NCBI GenBank assembly: GCA_947561715.1
Contig: OX387197.1
Span: 27,120,266 to 27,184,265, forward strand
DNA from: Ascidia mentula
Taxonomy: Eukaryota; Chordata; Ascidiacea; Phlebobranchia; Ascidiidae
Length of the DNA stretch: 64,000 bases
Direction of reading: 5' to 3'
The translations under genes were made by a program, and so were the position numbers. The notes below the pieces were generated by a model. That model saw nothing but the letters and a program-made list of their open reading frames with translations. It was not told where the DNA came from and did no database searches. Each line of letters opens with the position of its first letter. Position 1 is the first letter of the stretch. Positions 1 through 10,293 of this stretch are shown piece after piece.

Positions 1-210
1 GACCCAAATGATTTAGCCATCGAATGTTCTCGAGTAAAGTGATTCATTCAACATCCTGTTTAACACATAAAATGTTCTCCTATTCTTATGTCACATCACA
101 CCTATGTTCTTGTATTATATTACTTTAAGCGCCTTATGATATTACGTGACATTATTGACCAATCAGCGCTCAGTATAGAGAGCTTTGAAAAAAACAGTGT
201 CTACTTTAAA

Positions 211-305
211 GTCTATTCTACTCGATTCTACTCGATTCTACTCGATTCTACTCGATTCTACTCGATTCTACTCGATTCTACTCGACTCTACTCGATTCTA
301 TTTGA
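211..305. repeat. 10-bp tandem repeat (unit ctcgattcta)
   Basis: About nine near-perfect head-to-tail copies of a 10-bp unit, ctcgattcta, with one visible variant (ctcgactcta) near the right end. Because 10 is not a multiple of 3, the array gives repetitive open frames rich in S, T, R, F, Y and L in several frames. Those frames are a by-product of the repeat and not evidence of a gene. It looks like a minisatellite. Confidence 0.9.
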
Positions 306-2396
306 ATAAGGACGAAGCAGAAGCAGGTTTAACAATCGAAGAGGCTCAATTCGCCCTCACGCTATCGAGGCACTGTTAAATATCTCTGAGACAAATAGAT
401 TGCAATGATGCCCCGCTTGGAACGACTCCTTTCTTGAGAGTCTATCGCTATCGACAACCTACAGTTTTGGATGGATTCTATCATCCAATCCGACCCCCAG
501 GGATCTGCAAGAACAAGCAAGTCCAACACCCAAGGATCGACTTTCCGGAAAATCCAGAACAAAAACCAAAGGACATCCACATGTGTCCCGCGAGGTACAA
601 TGTACAAACAATTTTAGCGACGATCGCCCATATAAACTCTAAACGCGCCGAAAACCAAGTTGTAATTCGCATTTCAACGTTGTACCGACTTCCTGTATAT
701 AACAGAACCATTATTTTCACGCTTGTGTTCATAAATTCGCCTCCTGAAAACTACATAACTTTTTTCGCATTGATGACGGTCCGTCCAACATTTCAACAGA
801 CCCAGGAGGACAACTTAGTTTGATATTGTGCATGTTTTCATTCGTATTAAACGTAGCCAAGCACGTAACTTCTGACTGGCCAATTTCTCGCATGGTCTCA
901 CAAGTTGGCAAATTGCAATGTTCGCTTTTCATTTTGAAATGCCTGTATCAAACTATACAATATTATTTACCGTCAAACGCATCATAATTTCGTTGTTACT
1001 TTGAATGTGCATTTTATTCGTTCAATCGCATTAACCAATTTTTTAATCGCCTACAACTGATATTATATTCATCACCTGCAAATCTGGGGGGGGAGTATTT
1101 GTAACATACGTCACAGAAACCACAGCTTGTATTGCGTAATGTTTTGCGAGAACGACCTAAAACCTTTCTTAGATTTCCTTGTGGTAGATTACGCACGTAA
1201 AAGATATTCATTTTCTTCGCGTTAAACCGGTTTTATTGCAATAATTAATGCCGTAAAATAACTTGTTGTCATTTTCATGTATCCGCGCCATAATGTTTTT
1301 AGCTCTGCTATATGTTCCGTGAAATCGCTTGCAATAAAAAATATGTTTACACCGTGTACTCACTCACACAGTTGCCAGTATTTCGGGGGTCACGGTTGAG
1401 TGTGGTCGTTGTCATGAGAAATCTTGCGAACATAAAACTGAACGTGGTCTTTTGTCAGTCTTGGCGCATCGAAGGTTATTGCGAGACAATAGCGAACAGT
1501 GTTGCTCCGAGAACTGTGAAGGCAGTTGTGGGCCTAGTCATGTTCCCAATGGTGAATTGACATTGCTAGGGATAGGATTTCGAGATGGAATGGTTCCTGT
1601 TTGTGCTGAATTAGGGTTGGATTAACGTTGGGGCAGTTGGGATGGCTTTAGCCAAGCAAATATAGTCAGAGTGTACTTGGCATGGACCTGTGCAAATTGT
1701 GCAATGTCCTAAAGACGAGTGGTTAGTTTATTAGTTATAGAGGGTTGTAAAACAAAGTGAATCTTGACAAAATGGCGTTCCTAGTTATCACTGTGGTGGA
1801 TCGAGACCAATGATATGGATGTTGTATATTGGGGTTAGAAATGGCATTCGTTTCCTGTTTTAATTGTCCGAATTGAAAAGCGTGCAGCGTGGGATTCCAT
1901 GTAAGGCATGTACTTGGGGTTGAATGTTTTCCATTTCGTATGAGTGGCTTGGAAAAAAGGAGTAAGTATCTATGGCCAAAAATAGCTGGTATTTCCTCAA
2001 AGGTTTCTGCGAATGCGGATACGTTACTTTTGTTTTGACATGTTTAATAGCTGGCGTTCACAGGTTTTTGATGGCAGGATATCGTACTCAGCTAACTGTT
2101 GTTTAAGCGAGCATACATGTAGGTAAAATACAGGTGCACTTATAGCGCTATTGAAGCTAAACCTGATCAATAGAGGGGTTATGTAAACAGGACGTGATGT
2201 CGCAACTTGGTATTACAGCGAGTAGTGTTGCAAGTTTGCTGGTAACCGGACATTACGTTTTTCTGCAGCTCGCGATTTTGTTGACTGCAGTCTAGGGTCC
2301 ATTGTAGTGGCATCGCCCCTGTCTTCCTGCTTACTGGTTTTGGTGGCGTTTCCAGGAAGTCAATAAGACGTAATGCCAGTTTTCATCTATCTGATG
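306..2396. other. No gene recognised
   Basis: About 2 kb without a recognisable host coding exon. Short open frames occur on both strands, but none shows a known domain or a convincing chain of splice sites. The right part may hold decayed sequence from the 3' side of the minus-strand retroelement fragment next to it, but I could not set a boundary or find terminal repeats. Confidence 0.5.
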
Positions 2397-2798
2397 TTAC
2401 CTCATATGATATGTGCGGTTGCTTTTGTCTATTGTAAATGTTTTTGCGGTTTTAAGCAATGGGCCTTGATATGCGGGTAGAAGTGGTAACTTGTGGTGAT
2501 CTATTCTTATGCAGACATATTTACAGTTTGTTAACCTTTCGTCCAAATGGGTAGTTTGCGGAAAACGCGGTTGCTTATAAGTTAATTTCCGGAAATATTC
2601 ATTTTGTGCCGCCCATATGAAGGTAGCTGGGTCATTAGTTGTCTTAGTGTTGGGTAACATCACACATGAGCTGATAGTGGTCACAACTTTTGTCCAAAGT
2701 TCGATGTCCCGGTGCATGCCTGGCCAAACATAGCGGCTCGTGATCTGCTTGGTGGTCTCCTTTGAACCAGGATGTGATAGCTGGGTGTGTTGAGTCAA
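2397..2798 (-). mobile_element. Ty3/gypsy-like retroelement pol fragment (fossil)
   Basis: The minus-strand translation contains a motif typical of the zinc-binding N-terminal part of gypsy integrases (SHPGSKET followed by YVWPGMHRDI). It also contains a C-terminal stretch (RIDHHKLPLLPAYQGP) resembling the end of gypsy Pol. Only the 3' part of pol is represented; no gag, protease or reverse transcriptase and no flanking LTRs were seen. It is a broken, old fragment. The family assignment rests on motif recognition alone. Confidence 0.75.
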
Positions 2799-2886
2799 AT
2801 AGAAATGTTTATATAAAGCATAGATGGTGCTTACTGAGTCATAGATTAGTTTCCTGGAACCGAACGGTAATAACAGGGCGGAATAT

Positions 2887-3036
2887 GTTGTGCGCGGCTG
2901 TGTCTCCAGAAAATATGTGCCAATGTAACGTGTTCTTTTACGAACTGTTTACAGGAAGTTCTGGACTTAAATCTTACACAGCCGCACAACTCTTATGTAC
3001 ACAGAACTTCCTGCAAACATTTCATAAAAGAACACG
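2887..3036. repeat. Two interleaved inverted repeats (A-B-A'-B')
   Basis: Arm A (2887-2902) pairs with A' (2977-2990), sharing the cores gttgtgc and ggctgtg. Arm B (2930-2964) pairs with B' (3002-3036) over 35 positions with about 3 mismatches. The order is A, B, A', B', so the two stems interleave instead of nesting. The structure ends about 130 bp before the first ATG of the NLR gene. It could be a relic of small inverted-repeat transposons or a structured leader or promoter element. Confidence 0.7.
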
Positions 3037-3129
3037 GTACACTCGAACATATTTGCTTGTCTTGTTGTTAAGTGTAACCCTGCATTATTTGCACAGCTTG
3101 TTTATATGTAATATATTTGTTGTACTTGT

Positions 3130-3163
3130 AAGTTAATATAAAGCAACACCTGCTCTTACTAGA
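3130..3163 (+). promoter_or_regulatory. Possible promoter or spliced-leader acceptor of the NLR gene
   Basis: An AT-rich TATA-like stretch (aatataaag) lies about 25 bp upstream of the first ATG. A pyrimidine-rich tract followed by ctag sits directly before that ATG. Ascidians trans-splice a short leader onto many mRNAs, so the second signal could be a spliced-leader acceptor. Both readings are inference from short motifs. Confidence 0.3.
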
Positions 3164-6100
3164 ATGGACGAACAACAAACAGAAGAAGAAAATAATCCAC
3201 AAAACATTGTTGCCGAGGTAAGCTTGTTGATCAGAAGGGTTTCCGAAGTATGTTGGCCGGGGATGTGTTTGTTTGCAAAAACTGGCGCGAAAGATTATAA
3301 TAATAAGAAGAAACCAAATAAAACTAAGCATTTCAATGGAAAGATGGGATTGTTCTTACTGCACAATTTATCAATTCTTAGAGCTATTTAGGCCAAGCAA
3401 ACACTGTGAGTCGCGGTCGATTGGTCATGACTTGTGTTTCGATACGAATTACTGTGGAAATTTTATGTAACAATGTGCGTACTTTTTGTAATTGCATCAG
3501 TTTGATTTTTCTGTCATATAGTCAGTACATTCCCACTTAAATAAAGTACAAGATTGACCCAACTAGCAAATCTTTCCAAGACTTGTTTCATTGTTAGGAT
3601 ATGCAAAAGTAATTAAGGCTATATAATGCTTTAAAAAGGCAACAGCACTGGCCCTTAAAGTGATATCGGCTATCGTATCGAGATCAAAATGTTTACTGGA
3701 CCCGGCTTGACTTTGCAATATCGCTTAAAACTATTGGGAAAAAGTTTTATTTCCTGTGCACAACTTTTGTAGGTACGTTACAATAAAGTTCAACTAAATC
3801 TGAACCTTTAATCTGATCTGTGCCGGTAATTTGTCAGAACCGGAACTAAATGTGAACCCACTGGGTTTAAAAAACTTTCGAGCCTGACCCGGAACTGAAT
3901 TCTTATGGCAAACGGTTTGACTGGTTACAACACAACAAGAAAAAAAAATAAATAGAAAAAGGGGTGTAGGCCTGGAAAGCGTCATGTCACTGTGCAAAAT
4001 CTATGATACCACCAAAAGGGTGTCGAATTTCAAGCTGATATCGCCAGCAGAAATCTTTCAGCCAACGCCATTCGCCCTTGACAATCGCAAATAGTTTTGT
4101 GAATATAAAGACACAAAAGAAACACACATAAACACCACAAACAATTAACGAAAGCGTTAGTGATGCCTGTTTCATTCCAGAACCTTCATATCAGTGACGT
4201 ACAGAATCAAATTTGGCAACAGCAGACCATATATCAACAACCTGTGATACAACACCATTACCACCAAGCAGCAACGCCAGTTAACGCTGAATCAAATGCC
4301 CCAACAACTTCCCAGGACGTTGTTGCACAAGGTGTAAAATGTTCGCAAGATTAAAATCGCTAGATAATATGTGGTAAAGCAGCACCAGTACTAACTCGAC
4401 TGGATCATTCATACAACTTATTTTTATTGAATAATTTGTTCGTATTGAAACGATTGTAAATAATAGAATGAAAATCTTGCTAGCACAGTTTATAGACCTT
4501 TAATGTAGAGTCTAACAGCAAAATCAATTTCTTCTAAATTTCTTTTGATATTGAACTTTAGTTAGAAACAACAGTAAATTAGTTTTGATCAGCACAAGGA
4601 AATGCGGCATTACAAAAATCCGGTTTAAAATTTGCAGATACTAAACTACAACAGGCAGTTGATGAAATCAAAAGATACCAGCGGGAAAAACTCGATCCTG
4701 ATGTTGTCCCTTACAGCGATGAGTTTAAGGAGACTGAAGTCCCTGAAGTTTATCCAAGCCTAATTAAAACTGATATTTACAAAGGCATTGATCCTGAAAT
4801 AGAAAGTGAGTTCCGGCGATCAACAAGCAAAAGAGTGGGAGATAGGTTTGTTGGAGAACACATAAACTTTCATGATTTAGTTGCAAGTTTCACAATCCAA
4901 AGCCAGAAAGGTATATTCCTAGCTCTTCTGGGCCCAGCTGGATGTGGAAAAACTACTCTTTCAAAGAGATTGTGCAGGCATCTAGAAACAGAAGATCACT
5001 TAGTGCTTCATCTTCGTTTCATGTTTTTAAACTACGGCGACAGAACGCTTACTTTGCAGGAGCTTTTGCTGGATAACCAGTTTATCGATGCTTCACAGGA
5101 AACACTTAATTTGGTTTTCCAGTGGATGAAAAACAACCAGGAAAAGTGTTCTTTTATTTTTGATGGCTTGGATCAGGCAACCTGGACACTAGAAAACATG
5201 GCACCTGTAAATGTGAAGTATGGCACTCCCTTGCCAGTACAACAGCTTGTTGCTAACCTTTGCAACAAGCATTTTTTTTCTAAATCTTTGTTGATTTTTA
5301 CCTCTAGACCCCATCCACTATTCTCAACACCTTTGGGACTTAGACCCGACCCCACAATTTATGTCAGTGATCTTTCTGCAAATGATACAAAGGCTTTGTT
5401 TTATGGCTACGCAGCCGATAAAGCTAATGAACTGTGGAACAAGCTTGAGGTTAAATCTCCACAGTTGCTTGATTTATGTCGCAATCCAATGCTTTTACAA
5501 TTCATTGTATATGCTGGGTTATTTGGCAACGCAAACCACATGTCCACCATAACTAATGTGTTTGATGCCGTTTTGCAACAACTTGGTCGCTCTGAGCATG
5601 CAAAAGGAGAGAAATTAGATAACCTCAAACATTCACTTGGCCAAATGGCATATGAAGGCATGGTTCGTAAAACCGTTATGTTCTCCCATGATGATCTTCT
5701 CAAAGTAGGCTTGAAAGATCTAAAAGTTCAGGATGTTGTAATCAAAATGGCAAAGATCTTCTGGTTCTCATGTCAGAGAGTTTTTGACGGAGCAAATGTT
5801 CTCTTTCTTTTTGTGCATCAAATACTGCAAGAGAATTTTGCGGCACAGTACATCTCCTTTTTCATGCCAGATGAAGAATTCGATCAATTCCTTGATGATT
5901 TGGTTGAAGACCCCCATTGGGGAACCACCCGCCGTTTCGTTTGCGGTCTTTTGCTTGGAAATAAATCTGGTATTTACAGAATATTAAACCTTATATTGCG
6001 ATATATTTTATCTCCTGTATCTTCAGCGAAAGTTTCTGGACGTGGTTGCACTGAAAACTGTTTGGAGTCATATTCAGACCATAGCACTGTCAGCCATGCA

Positions 6101-9100
6101 ACAAGTTCCAAGATACAAGATATACGTCAGTTTGTAGTTTATTTTATTGAAAATGAAACAATTGTTAAGTGCTACCATATATGCATGTATCTTTGGTGCC
6201 ATATTTTTGCAACAATGTATTCCTGGAAAGGCGGCTTTGGCAATAAGTTTGACGTTAGAGGTCACAAAATTGCTTCCTTATAATTTGTTTTGCAGCTTGT
6301 GGAAGCGGTTTGACTCGAACGGATGTGAAATTTGCTTCATCCAAAACATTAAGGGTGGAATTCATAAACCCCGATCAAGGATCAGATCAGTTGATCCGGA
6401 TCAGTTTTCATAGATCCGTATTCATAAACCCCGATCAAAGCTGATCGCGGATCAGTATGACGCGTTTTGATCCGCGAATTTGATCCACCCTTGGAGGTGG
6501 ATCAAGCCTACTTTCCTGCGTTGTTTTTGTTAAATTTGACCGTTAATTTCATTGTTCCTTGTTGCGTTGACAATCAATATTGTCATTTCTTGACTAACGG
6601 CTGAAAAAAAGCATTTACGCGACTCGGCCAGCTGTTCTGCTGATGAGCTAACACGTTTTTCATGGCAAGTATTAAACTTTGTATACAATGCGTAAATTAA
6701 GATAGTACAAGCAAAATTAGTTTGATGTTTGCTATGTAACAAAAATAGTAATAAATAAATTGAAAATGAAGGTACAAAATCCATTTGTTAAAAATGCATT
6801 TTATGAGCAGCTGTGCAAATAGTGTACCTTTTTTTGCAGAAGCAACGAAAAGTAGGGATTGGCCAGTTTTTAAACATTTATTATCAATTAACTTTACAAA
6901 ATTAACCTAGAGGATGTTGGTATCACTGATTGTGGTTGAATTGTTATACAATATATGTCAAAAACTTGCAGAAACTTCCAGTTGAAAAGGTAGATTTCCT
7001 TCTGGTAGTACCAAATGCAGCACCAATACAAATTTCAAAATATTTTTTGTTTTGCATAAAAAAATCATGGAACATTTGACCGTGATGCAACTAAATAACT
7101 TCCCACTAATGCTAATCTTGTTACAAAAAGTTAGCATACATTGTATTGTGCACCAAACACATGCTTCAATTGGTTTTACAGACAGTGTATCATTGTATTC
7201 CCGTAATAATATGAATATATGGTATTATTTGCACGAAATATAATAGTTTTGCTTGTCAGAGTATTTATTATCAACAATTAATTGTGCAATTGCAGTTACA
7301 CTGGGAATGTATGCCTTTTGCCTTAACTGCAATTTATGTTTGAGGCCCTGGTGTCTTCATTTTTATTTTAAAAAAACACATGGTTGATAATTTTATTTTG
7401 TACATCTGTGTTTTTTAAATAAAATGCATTTATAACTTGTTCATGTGATTCTTATGACAGTTAGCTGACAACTAACAAGAGAAATTACATTCTTTGCTTG
7501 TTTTAGTTTATTCATCACAATGATTAACAGGTAAAAACAAAATTATCACAATTAATTAGTTGGGGAACTTGCACACGGCTTTGAATTATTCTAGTAATTG
7601 CTCTGATGAAAGTGACCTTGAATGTTAGAATAGTTTCCAAACGACTTGGTAATAAAAATTGGTTGGACCTGCAAAAAACAGAAAGTTGGCAAAGTCACAA
7701 TTAAAAATTTAAATTCGTACTTTCTTCCAAAGAATGGTCGTTTATTGCGTTATCTTAATGTCGAAACATATGCCAGTTAAATAAATCTCTCACAATTTAG
7801 CATTTATAAAGTAAAAGTAGGCCCAAATGGTTAACAAAGGACAGCAACATTTACCAACCAAAACACTCATACTTCACTTCGTACTTACTTGTTTCCCTCG
7901 TGTTTAATCTTCCAGCAAAAACTCAGACCACAACCTAGTCTACGCAAAACAGCTACCGCTGTCAATGCGAATCGCCACCGACACCGGTCACAATTAAGCA
8001 CCCTACCTACTTCCTGTCGAACTTGCGCAGTTTGTTGTCTGCACAATCACTGAACCGTAAAAAATGTGATAAAAATTCGTGATACTTTTCGCTACAGCGA
8101 AGGATATATCACGAAACTCCGATCAAAACTGTGGTTGATCCAGGATCAGCTAATCGGGGTTTATGAATTCCAACTTGATCCGATCGTTGATCCTGGATTA
8201 GCTGATCCGGGATCAAGGATCAATCCTGATCGGGGTTTATGAATTCCACCCTAAGGGTTGCAACAAGCAGACAACATCATGTGAAACAGTTGAAGAAAAT
8301 TGGTGATGATTTTGCAAAGCCCAAATCGAGTAAAGATAACAACAATCCTTATTTTTAACCTTCGTTATATAAGATTTATTGATATGAGTTAAAAAAATGT
8401 TGTTGTTTTACTTTTTAAACGAATAAAGTATGTTTCTGTTGAGTTTCTTCAATCTTTCACAGGAAAACGCGGAGGGTCTGACAGACGCTCATCAGATGAA
8501 ACACAATCAAAACGTGCTAGAGAAGGTCCGTTTTTTTACATGAAGTTACCACGCTTTCAAAATCAAAATAACTTATGATGCAATAATTTTGTTTCGAAGC
8601 TTCTGGAAACTCGTCCTCAATGAACAATCCAAGATCAATGTCTGGTTATGATGCTGGGCAACACAAAGAAGGTATTGAACCAGACCTTTATTTAAGCACT
8701 TAATTATAAAATTGTAATTCTTTAAAATCAAAGTATTTTCCTGATACAAGAATTGCATTGGAACCGTTTGTCACATGATTACTTGTTAAATTCGTTGGCA
8801 GTTTTGCATCACCCCTATCAGTTGGTTGATCCCGCAAATAATTCTCCCATTTCCATACATTGCTTCTACTTATATCACGAATGTTCATTTTATAGACAAA
8901 CGTTGGCAAAAGCTTTTGAAGAGACTTTCGAAATTCCTCCTAGAAAAAGATTCCGATGGATTGTTTTTACATGGATACGAATTGCGAGGTTAATATTTAG
9001 GTCCAGTCAGTTCAATGTATGTTTGTAAGCATAACTGTTACGTCACAGTAGGTGTCAGTTTCGTCACAATCGCATTGTATAGTATTGGATTTTGTTTTCG

Positions 9101-9754
9101 TAGATTTACATGAAGTACTTAAAATAAACTTGTTCCTGTTTCAGATTTCCTCGTAGATTTACAAGAAGTTGACGACAAATTCAGGGATGAAATTGCTTGC
9201 TCCTGTACTAAACAGTTGTACATAAGTGGAACCCCACTGAATACGTCGGATATTTTCGCTTTGGTTGACTTTCTTCCTCGAATTCGAATACGCGGTTTAA
9301 GGCTGTGGCTGGCAGATTGCCAACTGAATTCCCAAACTTTAAACATGATCTGTGAAGCGATCACGAATTTGAAACACAAGGTTTGTTAAAATTAAAAATA
9401 TTTTTTAACATTTCTGCTTTTTCTGTTTTCAAAAGTTTGAAACCAAATCTTGATATTTTATGAAGTTGGGAATCCTCTTCCTGAGTAGAAACAAGTTTGG
9501 AAAAAACGATGTCAAGAACATTTGTCGGATTCTTAAGAAAGTGAGATGGTTGGACCTGGAAGATTGTGGATTCGATTCCGAATCTATTCGGATCTTGAAG
9601 GAAAAGTCAAAACAACTGAAGCACCGAGTATGACATTTGTTTAATCTATATTTACAAATAAAACTGATTTTGAGTTATTTTTCAGCCATATATTGACGGT
9701 TTGAATGATCAGTCGCCTTCCTCGTCCAGTGAGGATTCCAGTGGTCCGGATTAA
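3164..9754 (+). CDS. NACHT-LRR (NLR) family receptor, ten exons, exon 4 split by a transposon
   Basis: Proposed exons: 3164-3217, 4181-4331, 4593-6125, 6296-6352 joined to 8255-8329, 8463-8525, 8600-8671, 8896-8988, 9145-9380, 9466-9627 and 9686-9754. All phases agree and the total is 2565 nt (854 aa) if the transposon in exon 4 is excluded. A Q-rich N-terminal region is followed by a NACHT NTPase with P-loop GPAGCGKTT near residue 181 and Walker B FIFDGLD near 257. Then come a probable winged-helix region, a basic segment resembling a nuclear localisation signal (RKRGG...KRARE), and two or three leucine-rich repeats (LWLADCQLN, LDLEDCGFD). No death, CARD or PYD effector domain is visible. 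NLRs act as cytosolic sensors or transcriptional regulators; the role here is unknown. The exon 3 donor (gtcagt at 6126) is the least certain junction. Read through the insertion, the frame stops at 6442-6444, before the LRRs. Confidence 0.85.
6353..8251. mobile_element. 1.9-kb inverted-repeat DNA transposon, PIF/Harbinger-like by TSD, non-autonomous
   Basis: The ends are inverted repeats starting gggtggaattcataaacc and ending with its complement. They are flanked by a TAA duplication (6350-6352 and 8252-8254). Each end carries a second copy of the core attcataaaccccgatca further in (about 6420 on the left, 8153 on the right), and both ends are packed with GATC motifs. A 3-bp TWA target site is characteristic of PIF/Harbinger elements, but no transposase-like protein was recognised in the AT-rich interior. 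It sits inside NLR exon 4 and looks recent, because both the duplication and the outer termini are intact. Confidence 0.85.
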
Positions 9755-10293
9755 CACAAAACCGTCACCCAAGAATTCTTCCAGGGTTTATTGTGTGGGA
9801 TTCGTTTGTGGAAGTGGTCGAATCCGGATAGCTTATCAACAGCCAATATTCTATTCGCTGTAGCGACATAATTCTTCATTCGTGGGCTGAATCCCCTGAT
9901 GTTTGCCTCATACAATCCCGTTTTCGTGCGTAAATCTCAACGACAATGCGTAATATTACCCCCACTTGCGTAATGCACCAAAACGTTTTCCTAAAACTCT
10001 TAGTATCAAAATTTATACGCGCAGTATCAGTCATAATGCTGCAAAGAGCATCACTGGCATTATTTGTACTGAAGAAAATTATTATTTTCACATTGGGTGA
10101 CATCGGGCAGCAGTCCTCGTATTTTGTTCGATAAGTTTTATTATCGCCTGAAGTAACCTTCCCATACTTCCCTGCTTGAATCACCAAACTCGACCCAAAC
10201 CTTAAACGTTCAAACAATCAAGTGTTACAAAAATAATTTATTATCAGTGATCTTGCATAGCGTGTGAACAAACAACTGTGTTATTCGATGTCG
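9755..10293. other. Tail-to-tail interval between the NLR gene and XPF
   Basis: The stop codons of two convergent genes face each other across about 540 bp. The interval must hold both 3' untranslated regions. No further coding sequence or repeat was recognised. Confidence 0.5.

Noticed and set aside
88-379. Overlapping open frames rich in S, T, R, F and Y
   Set aside because: They are translations of a 10-bp tandem repeat, open in more than one frame because 10 is not a multiple of three.
434-823. 129-codon open frame and an antisense open frame over the same interval
   Set aside because: Both strands are open, no domain is recognisable and no splice partners fit.
4160-4180. Start of the NLR protein at 4160/4163
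   Set aside because: A better model has a first exon at 3164-3217 with a gtaagc donor and a pyrimidine-rich acceptor at 4171-4180 that joins in phase.
6530-6784. Possible transposase or Myb-like exon inside the NLR-splitting element
   Set aside because: No DDE or SANT/Myb pattern could be recognised on either strand; the element is treated as non-autonomous.
9876-10217. 113-codon minus-strand open frame downstream of the NLR gene
   Set aside because: Low-complexity composition with no homology, in the interval expected to hold two 3' untranslated regions.
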